Source: Bacillota bacterium | Lineage (GTDB): Bacteria > Bacillota > Bacilli > Alicyclobacillales > Alicyclobacillaceae | Assembly: GCA_021820805.1 (NCBI GenBank) | Contig: JAKADF010000108.1 | Coordinates: forward strand, 1-8,875 | Direction: 5' to 3' | DNA length: 8,875 nucleotides | Part shown: positions 1 to 5,972 of the stretch, in pieces | How positions within the stretch are numbered: the stretch's first letter is position 1 | How the letters are laid out: each line of letters starts with the position of its first letter | Program-made: the position numbers and the translations under genes | The notes under the pieces: generated by a model | What the model saw: only the letters and a program-made list of their open reading frames with translations | Told to the model about the DNA's origin: nothing | Database searches by the model: none

Positions 1-423
1 ATGAACGTATTTCCACCCATCTTCCTCAAATTCTTTAAAGCTTTTGAAACAAGGTTCCATCCCTGCTGCCTTGGTTAAAGGATACGTGTAAATCCACGTT
101 AAGCCTGCATAATCACGTACTGGATAAGTGGTAAGCCGAGCTGACGGTGGTATTACTGCACTTGCACGATTGGCAGGAATGTGGGTGCAAGAACCACTTT
201 TATTAAACCTCCATCCATGAAACGGACAAATGATTTCCTCATTCTCTACAAGTCCAAGTGACAGGTCGCATCCTCGATGAGGGCAATAAGCATTGTATGC
301 ATGTGGATTACCAGTGCCATCCCGTACAAGCACGAAATCCATTCCGTGAACTGTAACCTTTACGGGTTTATCTTTTGATAAATTTATTGAAGGAATAACT
401 GCATACCATGCCTTTCGGAGCAT
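1..423 (-). CDS. Rieske [2Fe-2S] ring-hydroxylating oxygenase, alpha-subunit type (partial, C-terminus outside window)
   Basis: An open frame of 141 codons runs from an ATG at 421-423 to the left edge without a stop, so only the N-terminal part is visible. It contains a textbook Rieske cluster site: Cys47-x-His49 (YCPHRGC) and Cys66-x2-His69 (CPFHGW), which bind a [2Fe-2S] cluster by two Cys and two His. The KAWYAV start and the spacing resemble the COG4638 group, where the N-terminal Rieske domain passes electrons to a C-terminal mononuclear iron site that oxygenates or demethylates aromatic or related substrates. Those proteins are usually 330-450 aa, so the catalytic domain must lie outside the window. 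A GAGGGG ribosome binding site (431-436) sits 7 nt before the ATG and supports this start. The substrate cannot be told. A Rieske-only ferredoxin is less likely, because the frame continues well past the Rieske fold. Confidence 0.9.
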   Translation of the reverse strand, partial: MLRKAWYAVIPSINLSKDKPVKVTVHGMDFVLVRDGTGNPHAYNAYCPHRGCDLSLGLVENEEIICPFHGWRFNKSGSCTHIPANRASAVIPPSARLTTYPVRDYAGLTWIYTYPLTKAAGMEPCFKSFKEFEEDGWKYVH

Positions 424-491
424 GTAACATCCCCTCGATTTTACAGCGAAAATTGTATATAGAATCGTATGCAAACTTCCTGTATACCAAA

Positions 492-546
492 TAGGCAAAT
501 GACACGTAGAACCCCATAGGTGCGGCTGGAGCATGTCATTTGCCTA
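492..546. repeat. 13-bp perfect inverted repeat, possible terminator or regulatory hairpin
   Basis: TAGGCAAATGACA (492-504) is exactly complementary to TGTCATTTGCCTA (534-546), with a 29-nt loop. It lies in the 178-nt gap between the CMD-fold gene, which ends at 602 on the minus strand, and the Rieske gene, which starts at 423. On the minus strand the stem is followed only by ATTTGG, so the T-tract is poor for an intrinsic terminator. It may be a weak terminator or attenuator between the two genes, or a protein-binding site. A second, smaller inverted repeat (ATTCCAA 558-564 / TTGGAAT 580-586) lies next to it. Confidence 0.45.
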
Positions 547-601
547 AGAGCCATTTGATTCCAAATATACTTCTCCAAATTGGAATAAACTTCAGGAAAA
601 A

Positions 602-1066
602 TTAACCTTTTCTAGGCTGATAGGATCCAGGAACTGCACGCATACTGATATTCAGACGGTTCCATCCGTTTATTGCAATAATTGCTACTGTCAAATCAAC
701 AAGTTCCTTTTCGGAAAATTGTTGCCTTGCATTCTCATAGACTTCATCTGGCACATGCCCATCAGCAATATTTGTTACTGCCTCCGTCCAAGCAAGCGCC
801 GCTCGTTCGCGCTTCGAGTAAAACGGTGTTTCTCGCCAAGCAGATAACGCATATAAGCGTTGCTCTGTTTCCCCAATTGCACGCGCATCTTTTGTGTGAA
901 TATCTAAGCAATACGCACAACCATTTAACTGAGATGCGCGCGTTCTCACTAGATGCAGCAGAGAAGGTTCTAGGTTACTGCTTCTTACATAATTTTCAAC
1001 GCCTACGAGCGCTTCGATGGCAAGAGGCGCAACTTTGCGGTGTTCGATACGTGGTTCAAAGGGCAA
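602..1066 (-). CDS. AhpD / carboxymuconolactone decarboxylase (CMD) family protein
   Basis: This is a 154-aa protein of the alkylhydroperoxidase (AhpD)-like CMD fold. The redox site Cys50-x2-Cys53-x3-His57 (GCAYCLDIH) is intact. The stretch after it (HTKDAR, the QRLYAL segment, then RERAALAWTEAVT) matches the family pattern that I recognise. Family members are small cytoplasmic helical proteins that use the CxxC pair to reduce peroxides or act as thiol oxidoreductases; many have no assigned substrate. The longest frame begins at a GTG (1073-1075), but the only ribosome binding site, GGGAGG (1075-1080), overlaps that codon. It stands 8 nt before an in-frame TTG (1064-1066), so the TTG is chosen. 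The gene lies upstream of the Rieske oxygenase in the same direction, 178 nt away, so co-transcription is possible. A peroxide-detoxifying or CMD-like role beside an oxygenase would make sense but is inference. Confidence 0.88.
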   Translation of the reverse strand: MPFEPRIEHRKVAPLAIEALVGVENYVRSSNLEPSLLHLVRTRASQLNGCAYCLDIHTKDARAIGETEQRLYALSAWRETPFYSKRERAALAWTEAVTNIADGHVPDEVYENARQQFSEKELVDLTVAIIAINGWNRLNISMRAVPGSYQPRKG

Positions 1067-1074
1067 AAATACCA

Positions 1075-1080
1075 CCTCCC
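1075..1080 (-). promoter_or_regulatory. Ribosome binding site that decides the TTG start of the CMD-fold gene
   Basis: GGGAGG on the minus strand is separated by 8 nt (TGGTATTT) from the TTG at 1064-1066, which is ideal spacing. It overlaps the GTG that would open the longest frame, so that GTG cannot use it. Confidence 0.7.
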
Positions 1081-1099
1081 AAATTGGAAAAACTCATAA

Positions 1100-1302
1100 T
1101 TAAATTCTCGTACAACATATGAAAACTTGCAACTTATATTAGAAGGCAGCGTATCTTCTGAGTTGACTCGGTCAGTTGAAGACCATTCCATTATTACCAA
1201 AATATTTCTAATCGAGATGCAGCACGGGTACAGTCTGCAATGTCCGAACACATTTTTCGCGGTCGAGACTATTCACTTGCTCATTTGAACACGCATAAAT
1301 CT
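1100..1302 (+). pseudogene. Remnant of a GntR-family regulator, C-terminal FCD domain, frameshifted
   Basis: Two plus-strand frames join into one recognisable piece. From 1100 to about 1204 the frame carries SELTRSVEDHSIITKI. From about 1207 the next frame carries SNRDAARVQSAMSEHI followed by RGRDYSL. Together they match the end of the FCD ligand-binding domain of FadR-type GntR regulators (pattern E-x-H-x2-I-x2-A-I-x2-x-D-A-x3-A-x3-M-x2-H-I). Restoring one lost base near 1205-1207 puts the conserved His and Asp at the family's usual 11-residue spacing. The frame is blocked upstream by a TAA at 1097-1099, the N-terminal helix-turn-helix domain is absent, and the CMD-fold gene begins just beyond on the other strand. 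This is therefore a decayed 3' fragment, not a working gene. FCD regulators often control catabolic operons, so it may once have governed this neighbourhood. Confidence 0.6.
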
Positions 1303-1409
1303 GCCGACAAATCGTGGCCTTATATGAGACATCGTTTAAGACAGAGGGCAGTATTTAATGAGAAAAACATGGTTATAATACACTGCCCCGCTCTTCATAA
1401 AATAAAGGC

Positions 1410-1437
1410 AGAGACACACTACCTCTCTAGTGCCTCT
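1410..1437 (-). terminator. Weak possible terminator hairpin at the end of the aminotransferase gene
   Basis: On the minus strand AGAG-G-CACTA, a 6-nt loop and TAGTG-TGT-CTCT form an imperfect hairpin spanning the stop codon (1419-1421). It is followed by a T-rich stretch (CCTTTATTTTA). The internal loop and broken T-run make it a poor terminator, but no better one was found downstream of this gene. Confidence 0.3.
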
Positions 1438-2606
1438 TTTATCCGCTTTAACCCAAGTTCGATATTCTCTCTGGACGTTGCGTAAGAAAAGCGAACGAAT
1501 TCACCAATTTCCCGATTATCCTTAGCGCCGAACGATGTTCGAGGCAAAACTGCAACATGTGCGTTATAGAGGAGATGGTGCTGCAAATCTTTTCCGGTCT
1601 CTAAACCAAGGTTTCGACATGCTTCGGTGACGTTTGGAAATACGTAGAATGCTCCTTTAGGTACTTGGCAATGGATACCCTTGATACTGTTTAATCCATC
1701 TACAATCAGGTCTCGTCTCGCATGAAATTCTTGCACCATTGCTTGCACGTCATTTTGCGGTCCAGTCAGCGCCGCAATTGCGGCATGTTGAATAAATGTA
1801 TTTGTACAAGACTCTGAGTTCATCACAAGTCTTGTTATATACCTCGCCAATGTTTCATTCATGACTCCATATCCAATTCGCCAGCCAGTCATCGCGTAAG
1901 TTTTGGAGAACCCATCGAGGATAATTGTCCTATCCTTCATTCCTGGAATCGAACTGATACTCACAAAATCCCCATCATACACAATCCTGCTGTAAATCTC
2001 GTCTGCTAAAACCCACAAATCGTTTGAAATGGCAAGTTCGGCGATGGCTTCGAGGTCTTTCTTCGTTAACATACCACCTGTGGGATTTTGAGGACTGTTC
2101 AGGATTATCAATTTTGTCTTCGGTGTAACTAGTTCGCGAAGAGAATCGATATCAAATGTGAAACTGTGTTCCTCAAGAAGGACAGCTGGTACGGGAACAC
2201 CTCCGACAAAATTGATTACTGATTCGTATATTGGGAAGCCAGGAGTCGGATAAATGACTTCATCTCCCGGATTTACCAAAGCATGAATTACAAAATAGAT
2301 AATTGGTTTCGCACCTGCAGTTACAACGACTTCATCCGAATGACAGGGTAATTTTCTTGTTTTTGTTATGTATTCTGCAATCATCTCGCGAAGCGCTAAT
2401 ATTCCGGCAGAGGGGCCGTAGTGTGTATGATTATCTCGAATCGCTTTGATGCATGCTTCCTTAATATGTTCCGGTGTATTGAAGTCCGGCTCGCCAATGG
2501 CAAAACTGATAATGTCTTTGCCCATTGCTTCCAACTTTTTAACCTCTGCCAACACTTCAAACGCATTTTCTGTACCTAAGCGATTCATCCGCTGTGCAAA
2601 ATTCAT
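1419..2606 (-). CDS. Class I/II PLP-dependent aminotransferase (aspartate aminotransferase-like)
   Basis: This 395-aa protein is full length for fold-type I aminotransferases. The PLP-binding Lys is Lys235 in the SKTYAMTGWR motif. Other conserved cofactor residues are Asn174 (NPTGG), Asp202 and Tyr205 (DEIY), and Arg243 (GWRIGY). Arg372 (VRFSYA) is placed to bind the substrate alpha-carboxylate. GEPDFNTP near residue 38 and YGPSAGI near 63 are typical of the aspartate/aromatic/alanine group. It should transfer an amino group from an amino acid to a 2-oxo acid in the cytoplasm; the exact donor cannot be read from the sequence. The ATG at 2604-2606 follows GAGGAGAAGG at good spacing. The gene is divergent from an amino acid permease across about 300 bp, which suggests joint use of the same amino acid. 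A shared 42-bp element lies 38 bp upstream of the start and may contain its promoter. Confidence 0.93.
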   Translation of the reverse strand: MNFAQRMNRLGTENAFEVLAEVKKLEAMGKDIISFAIGEPDFNTPEHIKEACIKAIRDNHTHYGPSAGILALREMIAEYITKTRKLPCHSDEVVVTAGAKPIIYFVIHALVNPGDEVIYPTPGFPIYESVINFVGGVPVPAVLLEEHSFTFDIDSLRELVTPKTKLIILNSPQNPTGGMLTKKDLEAIAELAISNDLWVLADEIYSRIVYDGDFVSISSIPGMKDRTIILDGFSKTYAMTGWRIGYGVMNETLARYITRLVMNSESCTNTFIQHAAIAALTGPQNDVQAMVQEFHARRDLIVDGLNSIKGIHCQVPKGAFYVFPNVTEACRNLGLETGKDLQHHLLYNAHVAVLPRTSFGAKDNREIGEFVRFSYATSRENIELGLKRIKEALER

Positions 2607-2643
2607 TTAGCCCTTCTCCTCTGTCACTTTAAGTGTATATGAA

Positions 2644-2685
2644 ATTATCGCTCAAACAAATTGGAATAGTAATACTATTGTATCT
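2644..2685. promoter_or_regulatory. Shared 42-bp promoter/operator element, copy 1
   Basis: This block is 37/42 identical to 5874-5915 in the same orientation, while the flanks of the two copies are unrelated. Inside it, AATAGTA-A-TACTATT (2665-2679) is a perfect 7-1-7 palindrome, a layout typical of dimeric repressor sites. Read on the minus strand it also offers TTACTA (2667-2672), a 17-nt spacer and GATAAT (2644-2649), a reasonable promoter about 38 nt before the aminotransferase ATG. It lies 52 nt upstream of the permease -35 box. The regulator is unknown. Confidence 0.6.
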
Positions 2686-2736
2686 TAAATGATTTCAGTG
2701 TGTAAGAATTGATATAAATATTATAGTCCCAATTAT

Positions 2737-2764
2737 TTGACTGCTTTGTTAATTGAACTATAAT
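2737..2764 (+). promoter_or_regulatory. Near-consensus sigma-A promoter of the APC permease
   Basis: TTGACT (2737-2742) and a perfect TATAAT (2759-2764) are separated by 16 nt. Transcription would begin near 2771, giving a leader of about 135 nt before the permease ATG at 2905. Confidence 0.72.
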
Positions 2765-2904
2765 AATTTTTGTAATGGTTAAGCTTTGAAAATACATAGT
2801 GATTAGGGGGGACATGGAGGATTTTATAGAAATAGCGAATTCTGTTTTAGAATTATCAGAAATTACCATTTATTCTGCAATTAAACACGTAAAGGAGAGA
2901 ACAT

Positions 2905-4539
2905 ATGGCACAGGGGAGCATTCCTACACAAACGGGATCAGTAAATACTGGTGCCTCAACGGGAAAATTAAAACGGCAACTGGGATTACTTGATCTTACT
3001 TTTCTAGGCCTCGGAGCAATTATTGGTTCTGGTTGGCTTTTTGCTAGTCAAAACGGTGCCAATCTTGCAGGGCCTTCTGCATGGATAGCATGGGTTATCG
3101 GTGCTATTGCCGTCGGGCTCATTGGCTTAGTGTATGCCGAACTCGGCAGTGCATTACCGCGTGCTGGTGGTATTATCCGTTATCCAGATTATTCACACGG
3201 TCCAATTGTAGGCTTTTTAATGGGATTTGCAGCATTAATTGCATATTCAAGTGTTGCTGGTATTGAAGCTGAAGCCATGCGCGGATATGCACAGACATGG
3301 TGGCCTGCGTTAGGTACCTCAACAGGCGGTATCACAGTAGTAGGCTGGTTTGTTCAGTTCATACTTCTTGCATTATTCTTCTTAATTAATTACTGGAGCG
3401 TAAATCTCTTTGGTAAAGTAAATTCTGTAGTAACGTCCATAAAGTTTATCGTTCCAGTCTTAACAATCATCGTAATGTTCACTCAAATCAAAGCGGTCAA
3501 TTTTACATCACATGGCTTTGCACCTGGTGGCTTTACGGGAATTGAGCAAGCGATTTCAACCGCAGGTATCATCTTCGCATTCCTTGGGTTCCGGCAAGCG
3601 GTTGATTTCGCAGGTGAGGCAAAAAATCCGCAGCGCACAGTACCTTTGGCAATTATTTTGGCAATCTCCCTTGGCGCAATTCTCTATATCCTGTTGCAAG
3701 TTAGCTTTGTCGGCGCTGTACCAGCTGCTAACTTGCACGGCGGTTGGGCTGGAGTTACCTTTAAGTCACCGTTTGCAAACCTCGCTGGTGCACTTGGTTT
3801 AGCGTGGCTTGCGAATCTCCTGTTCGCTGACGCGGTTCTATCTCCAAGTGGTACAGGTAATATTTATCTGTCTTCGACTGCACGTTGCGTTCTAGCTTGG
3901 GCACGCAATGGTACATTCTTCAAAGTATTCGGTAAGATTAACCTTGAAACAGGTATTCCTCGTCCTGCACTTTGGCTATCGTTCATACTAGCAGTATTCT
4001 GGACACTTCCTTTCCCAACCTGGGGTAAACTGGTCGGCGTTGTTTCATCAGCAACTGTCATGACCTATATTATTGGACCAATTTCAGCCGCTGCACTCAG
4101 AAAGACTGCGCCAGATATCCGCCGTCCATTCCGTCTTGGTGGAATTAACATTATTGCTCCATTAGCATTTATCATTGCATCACTCATTATTTACTGGACA
4201 GGATGGGCAATTGACTCCTGGCTGATTGGGTTGCAAGTTATTATGTTTGTTGTGTACTTGGTCATAAGCCGCTCGATGCCAACAAGCAAGGTTCCATTGG
4301 GACAACAAGTAAAGTCCGCCATATGGTTAGTCGTTTACTATGTTGCAATGCTCTTGATCTCCTATCTTGGAGATAAGACTTTTGGCGGAATAGGCGCCTT
4401 GAAGACTCCGGTTGACCAAATACTAATCATTGTTGTTGCACTCGTATGTTTCTTCTGGGGAACTCACAGTGCACTTCCGCAACCAACTATTGAAAGAGAA
4501 GAAAGTGAAGAAGAAGCAGCTGCCAATCTGTCTTATTAA
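2905..4539 (+). CDS. APC-superfamily amino acid permease (aspartate/proton symporter-like)
   Basis: This is a 544-aa polytopic membrane protein. A polar N-tail of about 25 residues leads into TM1 with the APC signature GAIIGSGWLFA (37-47), whose broken helix coordinates the substrate. TM2 follows with YAELGSALPRAGG (77-89), and then about ten further hydrophobic segments run to near residue 525. The central FAFLGFRQAVDFAGEAKNP motif (TM6 and the loop after it) is typical of the family. The C-tail is short and acidic (EREESEEEAA). The GSGWLFA form and overall length resemble the B. subtilis YveA aspartate-proton symporter group, but substrate assignment from this is tentative. The ATG is preceded by AAAGGAGA (2891-2898) with 6-nt spacing. 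It has its own promoter at 2737-2764 and a strong terminator right after the stop, so it is probably monocistronic. The divergent aminotransferase suggests that the imported amino acid is transaminated. Confidence 0.9.
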   Translation: MAQGSIPTQTGSVNTGASTGKLKRQLGLLDLTFLGLGAIIGSGWLFASQNGANLAGPSAWIAWVIGAIAVGLIGLVYAELGSALPRAGGIIRYPDYSHGPIVGFLMGFAALIAYSSVAGIEAEAMRGYAQTWWPALGTSTGGITVVGWFVQFILLALFFLINYWSVNLFGKVNSVVTSIKFIVPVLTIIVMFTQIKAVNFTSHGFAPGGFTGIEQAISTAGIIFAFLGFRQAVDFAGEAKNPQRTVPLAIILAISLGAILYILLQVSFVGAVPAANLHGGWAGVTFKSPFANLAGALGLAWLANLLFADAVLSPSGTGNIYLSSTARCVLAWARNGTFFKVFGKINLETGIPRPALWLSFILAVFWTLPFPTWGKLVGVVSSATVMTYIIGPISAAALRKTAPDIRRPFRLGGINIIAPLAFIIASLIIYWTGWAIDSWLIGLQVIMFVVYLVISRSMPTSKVPLGQQVKSAIWLVVYYVAMLLISYLGDKTFGGIGALKTPVDQILIIVVALVCFFWGTHSALPQPTIEREESEEEAAANLSY

Positions 4540-4556
4540 TTCAATGAACCTCTAGC

Positions 4557-4597
4557 AAAAGAAAGGCAACCCCGAAAAAGGGTTGCCTTTCTTTTTT
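4557..4597. terminator. Strong, probably bidirectional intrinsic terminator between permease and galE
   Basis: AAAAGAAAGGCAACCC (4557-4572) pairs perfectly over 16 bp with GGGTTGCCTTTCTTTT (4580-4595) around a 7-nt CGAAAAA loop. T6 follows on the plus strand (4592-4597), and a TTTT run follows the core stem on the minus strand. It sits between two convergent genes and can serve both. Confidence 0.92.
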
Positions 4598-4648
4598 ATC
4601 TCTTCCTGCATGAACCACACTTGCAAGGAAGGCTGCTGCCATAAAGTA

Positions 4649-5644
4649 CTAATCCATATATCCATCCGGGTGTGCTTTGTGCCAATCCCATGCGCTGGAC
4701 ACGATGGTTGCTAAATCCGCAAATTTGGGCTGCCAACCAAGTTTTGATTTCGCTAAGGAAGAAGACGCTACAAGTGCGGCCGGATCACCCTTACGCCGCT
4801 CAACATCCACTGCTGGAATTTGGCGGCCAGTAACCAGACGCGAAACTTCAATAACCTCTTTAACTGAAAAACCCTTACCATTGCCTAAGTTAAGTGACTC
4901 CGCGCCACCTTCACTGCTGCGAAGCCTCTGTACAGCTAACCTGTGAGCACTCGCCAAATCCATCACATGAATATAATCCCGAATACATGTGCCATCCTCA
5001 GTTGCATAGTCATTGCCGAACACGGACACAAACTCACGTTTACCTAAGGCTACTTGCAATACTATGGGTATCAAATGACTTTCTGGGCGATGATCTTCAC
5101 CAATCTGAAGAGTTGGATGCGCTCCGGCCGCGTTAAAGTACCTTAGGCGAATCGATTTAAGTCCATAAGCTCGATAAGACCAATCAAGCATTTTTTCAAT
5201 CGCAAGCTTCGTATCTCCATAAGGGTTTGTCGGTTCCTTGCTGTCAAACTCGTCAATTGGCACGTGCGACGGTTCACCGTAAACAGCTGCTGTTGAGGAA
5301 AACACGATATTTTTGACGCCCGTTTCCACCATTGTCGATAAGAGTTTACCCGTTGCAGCAACATTATTTTCGTAGTACTTCAGCGGGTTTTGCACACTTT
5401 CTCCGACAAGCGAGTTAGCAGCAAAGTGGACAACCGTATCAATATCATACTCCCGTAAGATTTTAGACATCTGCACCATGTCTCGAATGTCTATATGATA
5501 AAAAGGAACATCAAGCACTGCAATTGCACCCTTGTGACCTGTCTCCAAATTATCGACAACAACAACTTCTTCCCCATGTGCAGTTAATTCGGCAACTGTG
5601 TGACTGCCAATATACCCTGCACCACCCGTAACTAAAAGAGACAT
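4649..5644 (-). CDS. galE: UDP-glucose 4-epimerase
   Basis: This 331-aa extended-SDR protein is close to the usual 330-340 aa of bacterial GalE. The N-terminal Rossmann motif GGAGYIGSH (7-15) binds NAD, and Asp31 ends the second strand (VVVVDNLETG). The catalytic region has SSTAAVYG (116-123) and the Tyr142-x3-Lys146 pair (YGDTK). RYFNAAGA and GTCIRDYIHVMDLA are GalE-type signatures that contact the UDP-sugar. It interconverts UDP-glucose and UDP-galactose, feeding galactose use and cell-wall or exopolysaccharide synthesis. The ATG is preceded by GAGGAGG (5652-5658) with 7-nt spacing. It stands alone, with no gal or polysaccharide genes beside it, and converges with the permease gene across a shared terminator. 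The substrate range could extend to UDP-GlcNAc, which cannot be judged here. Confidence 0.95.
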   Translation of the reverse strand: MSLLVTGGAGYIGSHTVAELTAHGEEVVVVDNLETGHKGAIAVLDVPFYHIDIRDMVQMSKILREYDIDTVVHFAANSLVGESVQNPLKYYENNVAATGKLLSTMVETGVKNIVFSSTAAVYGEPSHVPIDEFDSKEPTNPYGDTKLAIEKMLDWSYRAYGLKSIRLRYFNAAGAHPTLQIGEDHRPESHLIPIVLQVALGKREFVSVFGNDYATEDGTCIRDYIHVMDLASAHRLAVQRLRSSEGGAESLNLGNGKGFSVKEVIEVSRLVTGRQIPAVDVERRKGDPAALVASSSLAKSKLGWQPKFADLATIVSSAWDWHKAHPDGYMD

Positions 5645-5747
5645 GCCACAGCCTCCTCAAAAACGCTTTTCACTCTTAGTATCGCTTAATAACTAAAACC
5701 TGTCATACTTTCTACCCATGGCCTAGAAAGTTTTACTTCATCATTTA

Positions 5748-5846
5748 TCATGTCCATCGGCGGATCCCCGTAAGTCCTTCCGCAACTGCCGCATTCGTAT
5801 CTGTGTCGTGCCCATAGACAGTATGACGCAGAGCAAACCTGGATTG
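5748..5846 (-). pseudogene. Remnant of an ADP-ribosylglycohydrolase, C-terminal metal-binding motif
   Basis: Reading the minus strand from 5843 gives ALRHTVYGHDTDTNAAVA and then EGLTGIRRWT before a TGA (5748-5750). The GHDTDT-x-AAVA-x-GL-x-GI pattern is the hallmark of the C-terminal part of ADP-ribosylglycohydrolases (DraG / crystallin-J1 family), whose D-x-D-T residues bind the catalytic metal ions. Only about 32 codons remain. A TAA (5847-5849) closes the frame just upstream, no start codon or rest of the domain is present, and the usual sequence after the glycine-rich end is missing. It is therefore a gene fossil in the galE-SDR gap rather than a gene. A chance match is possible because the piece is short, but the motif agreement is long and specific. 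Confidence 0.55.
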
Positions 5847-5873
5847 TTAGGTGTCCATGGGTCAATCACGTAC

Positions 5874-5915
5874 ATTATTGCTCAAATAAATTTGAATAGT
5901 AATATTATTTTATCT
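5874..5915. promoter_or_regulatory. Shared 42-bp promoter/operator element, copy 2
   Basis: This is the second copy of the block at 2644-2685, with five substitutions, all C or G to T in this copy. It contains TCAAAT-AA-ATTTGA (5882-5895), a perfect inverted repeat that is imperfect in copy 1, and AATAGTA-A-TATTATT (5895-5909), the 7-1-7 palindrome with one mismatched pair. It ends 57 nt before the SDR ATG and lies 229 nt upstream of galE on the other strand, so the SDR gene is the likelier target. Confidence 0.6.
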
Positions 5916-5931
5916 ACCAGCAGAAGACGCG

Positions 5932-5940
5932 TGTAATAAT
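5932..5940 (+). promoter_or_regulatory. Possible extended -10 promoter of the SDR gene
   Basis: TG-T-AATAAT matches an extended -10 element at five of six hexamer positions, but no good -35 lies 16-18 nt upstream. Transcription would begin near 5947, just before the ribosome binding site. The shared 42-bp element would then cover roughly -73 to -32, a position that suits an activator or overlapping operator. Confidence 0.35.
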
Positions 5941-5972
5941 AGGATTAGGTTCTTTCACAAGGAGGCATTCTA

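Noticed and set aside
576..587. CAAATTGGAATA shared with copy 1 of the 42-bp element (a third copy upstream of the Rieske gene?)
   Set aside because: Only 12 AT-rich bases agree. The characteristic AATAGTAATA palindrome is absent and similar short matches occur elsewhere (for example near 1079), so chance is likely.
682..1122. 146-codon plus-strand frame opposite the CMD-fold gene
   Set aside because: It lies almost entirely antisense to a clear protein family member, its composition is not protein-like, and it has no ribosome binding site.
1153..1181. Imperfect hairpin TCTTC...TTGAC / GTCAG...GAAGA
   Set aside because: It has internal loops and no T-run, and it lies inside the regulator remnant. 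Probably incidental.
1240..1485. Plus-strand 81-codon frame beginning MSEHIFRGRDYSLAH as a stand-alone gene
   Set aside because: Its first part is the tail of the FCD-domain remnant read from an internal Met, and the rest is the antisense of the aminotransferase 3' end. It has no ribosome binding site.
5815..5875. Minus-strand frame with MYVIDPWTPNNPGLL just upstream of the ADP-ribosylglycohydrolase remnant
   Set aside because: It overlaps the remnant in a different frame and I could not match it to a family. It may be further decayed sequence or chance, so it is not called.
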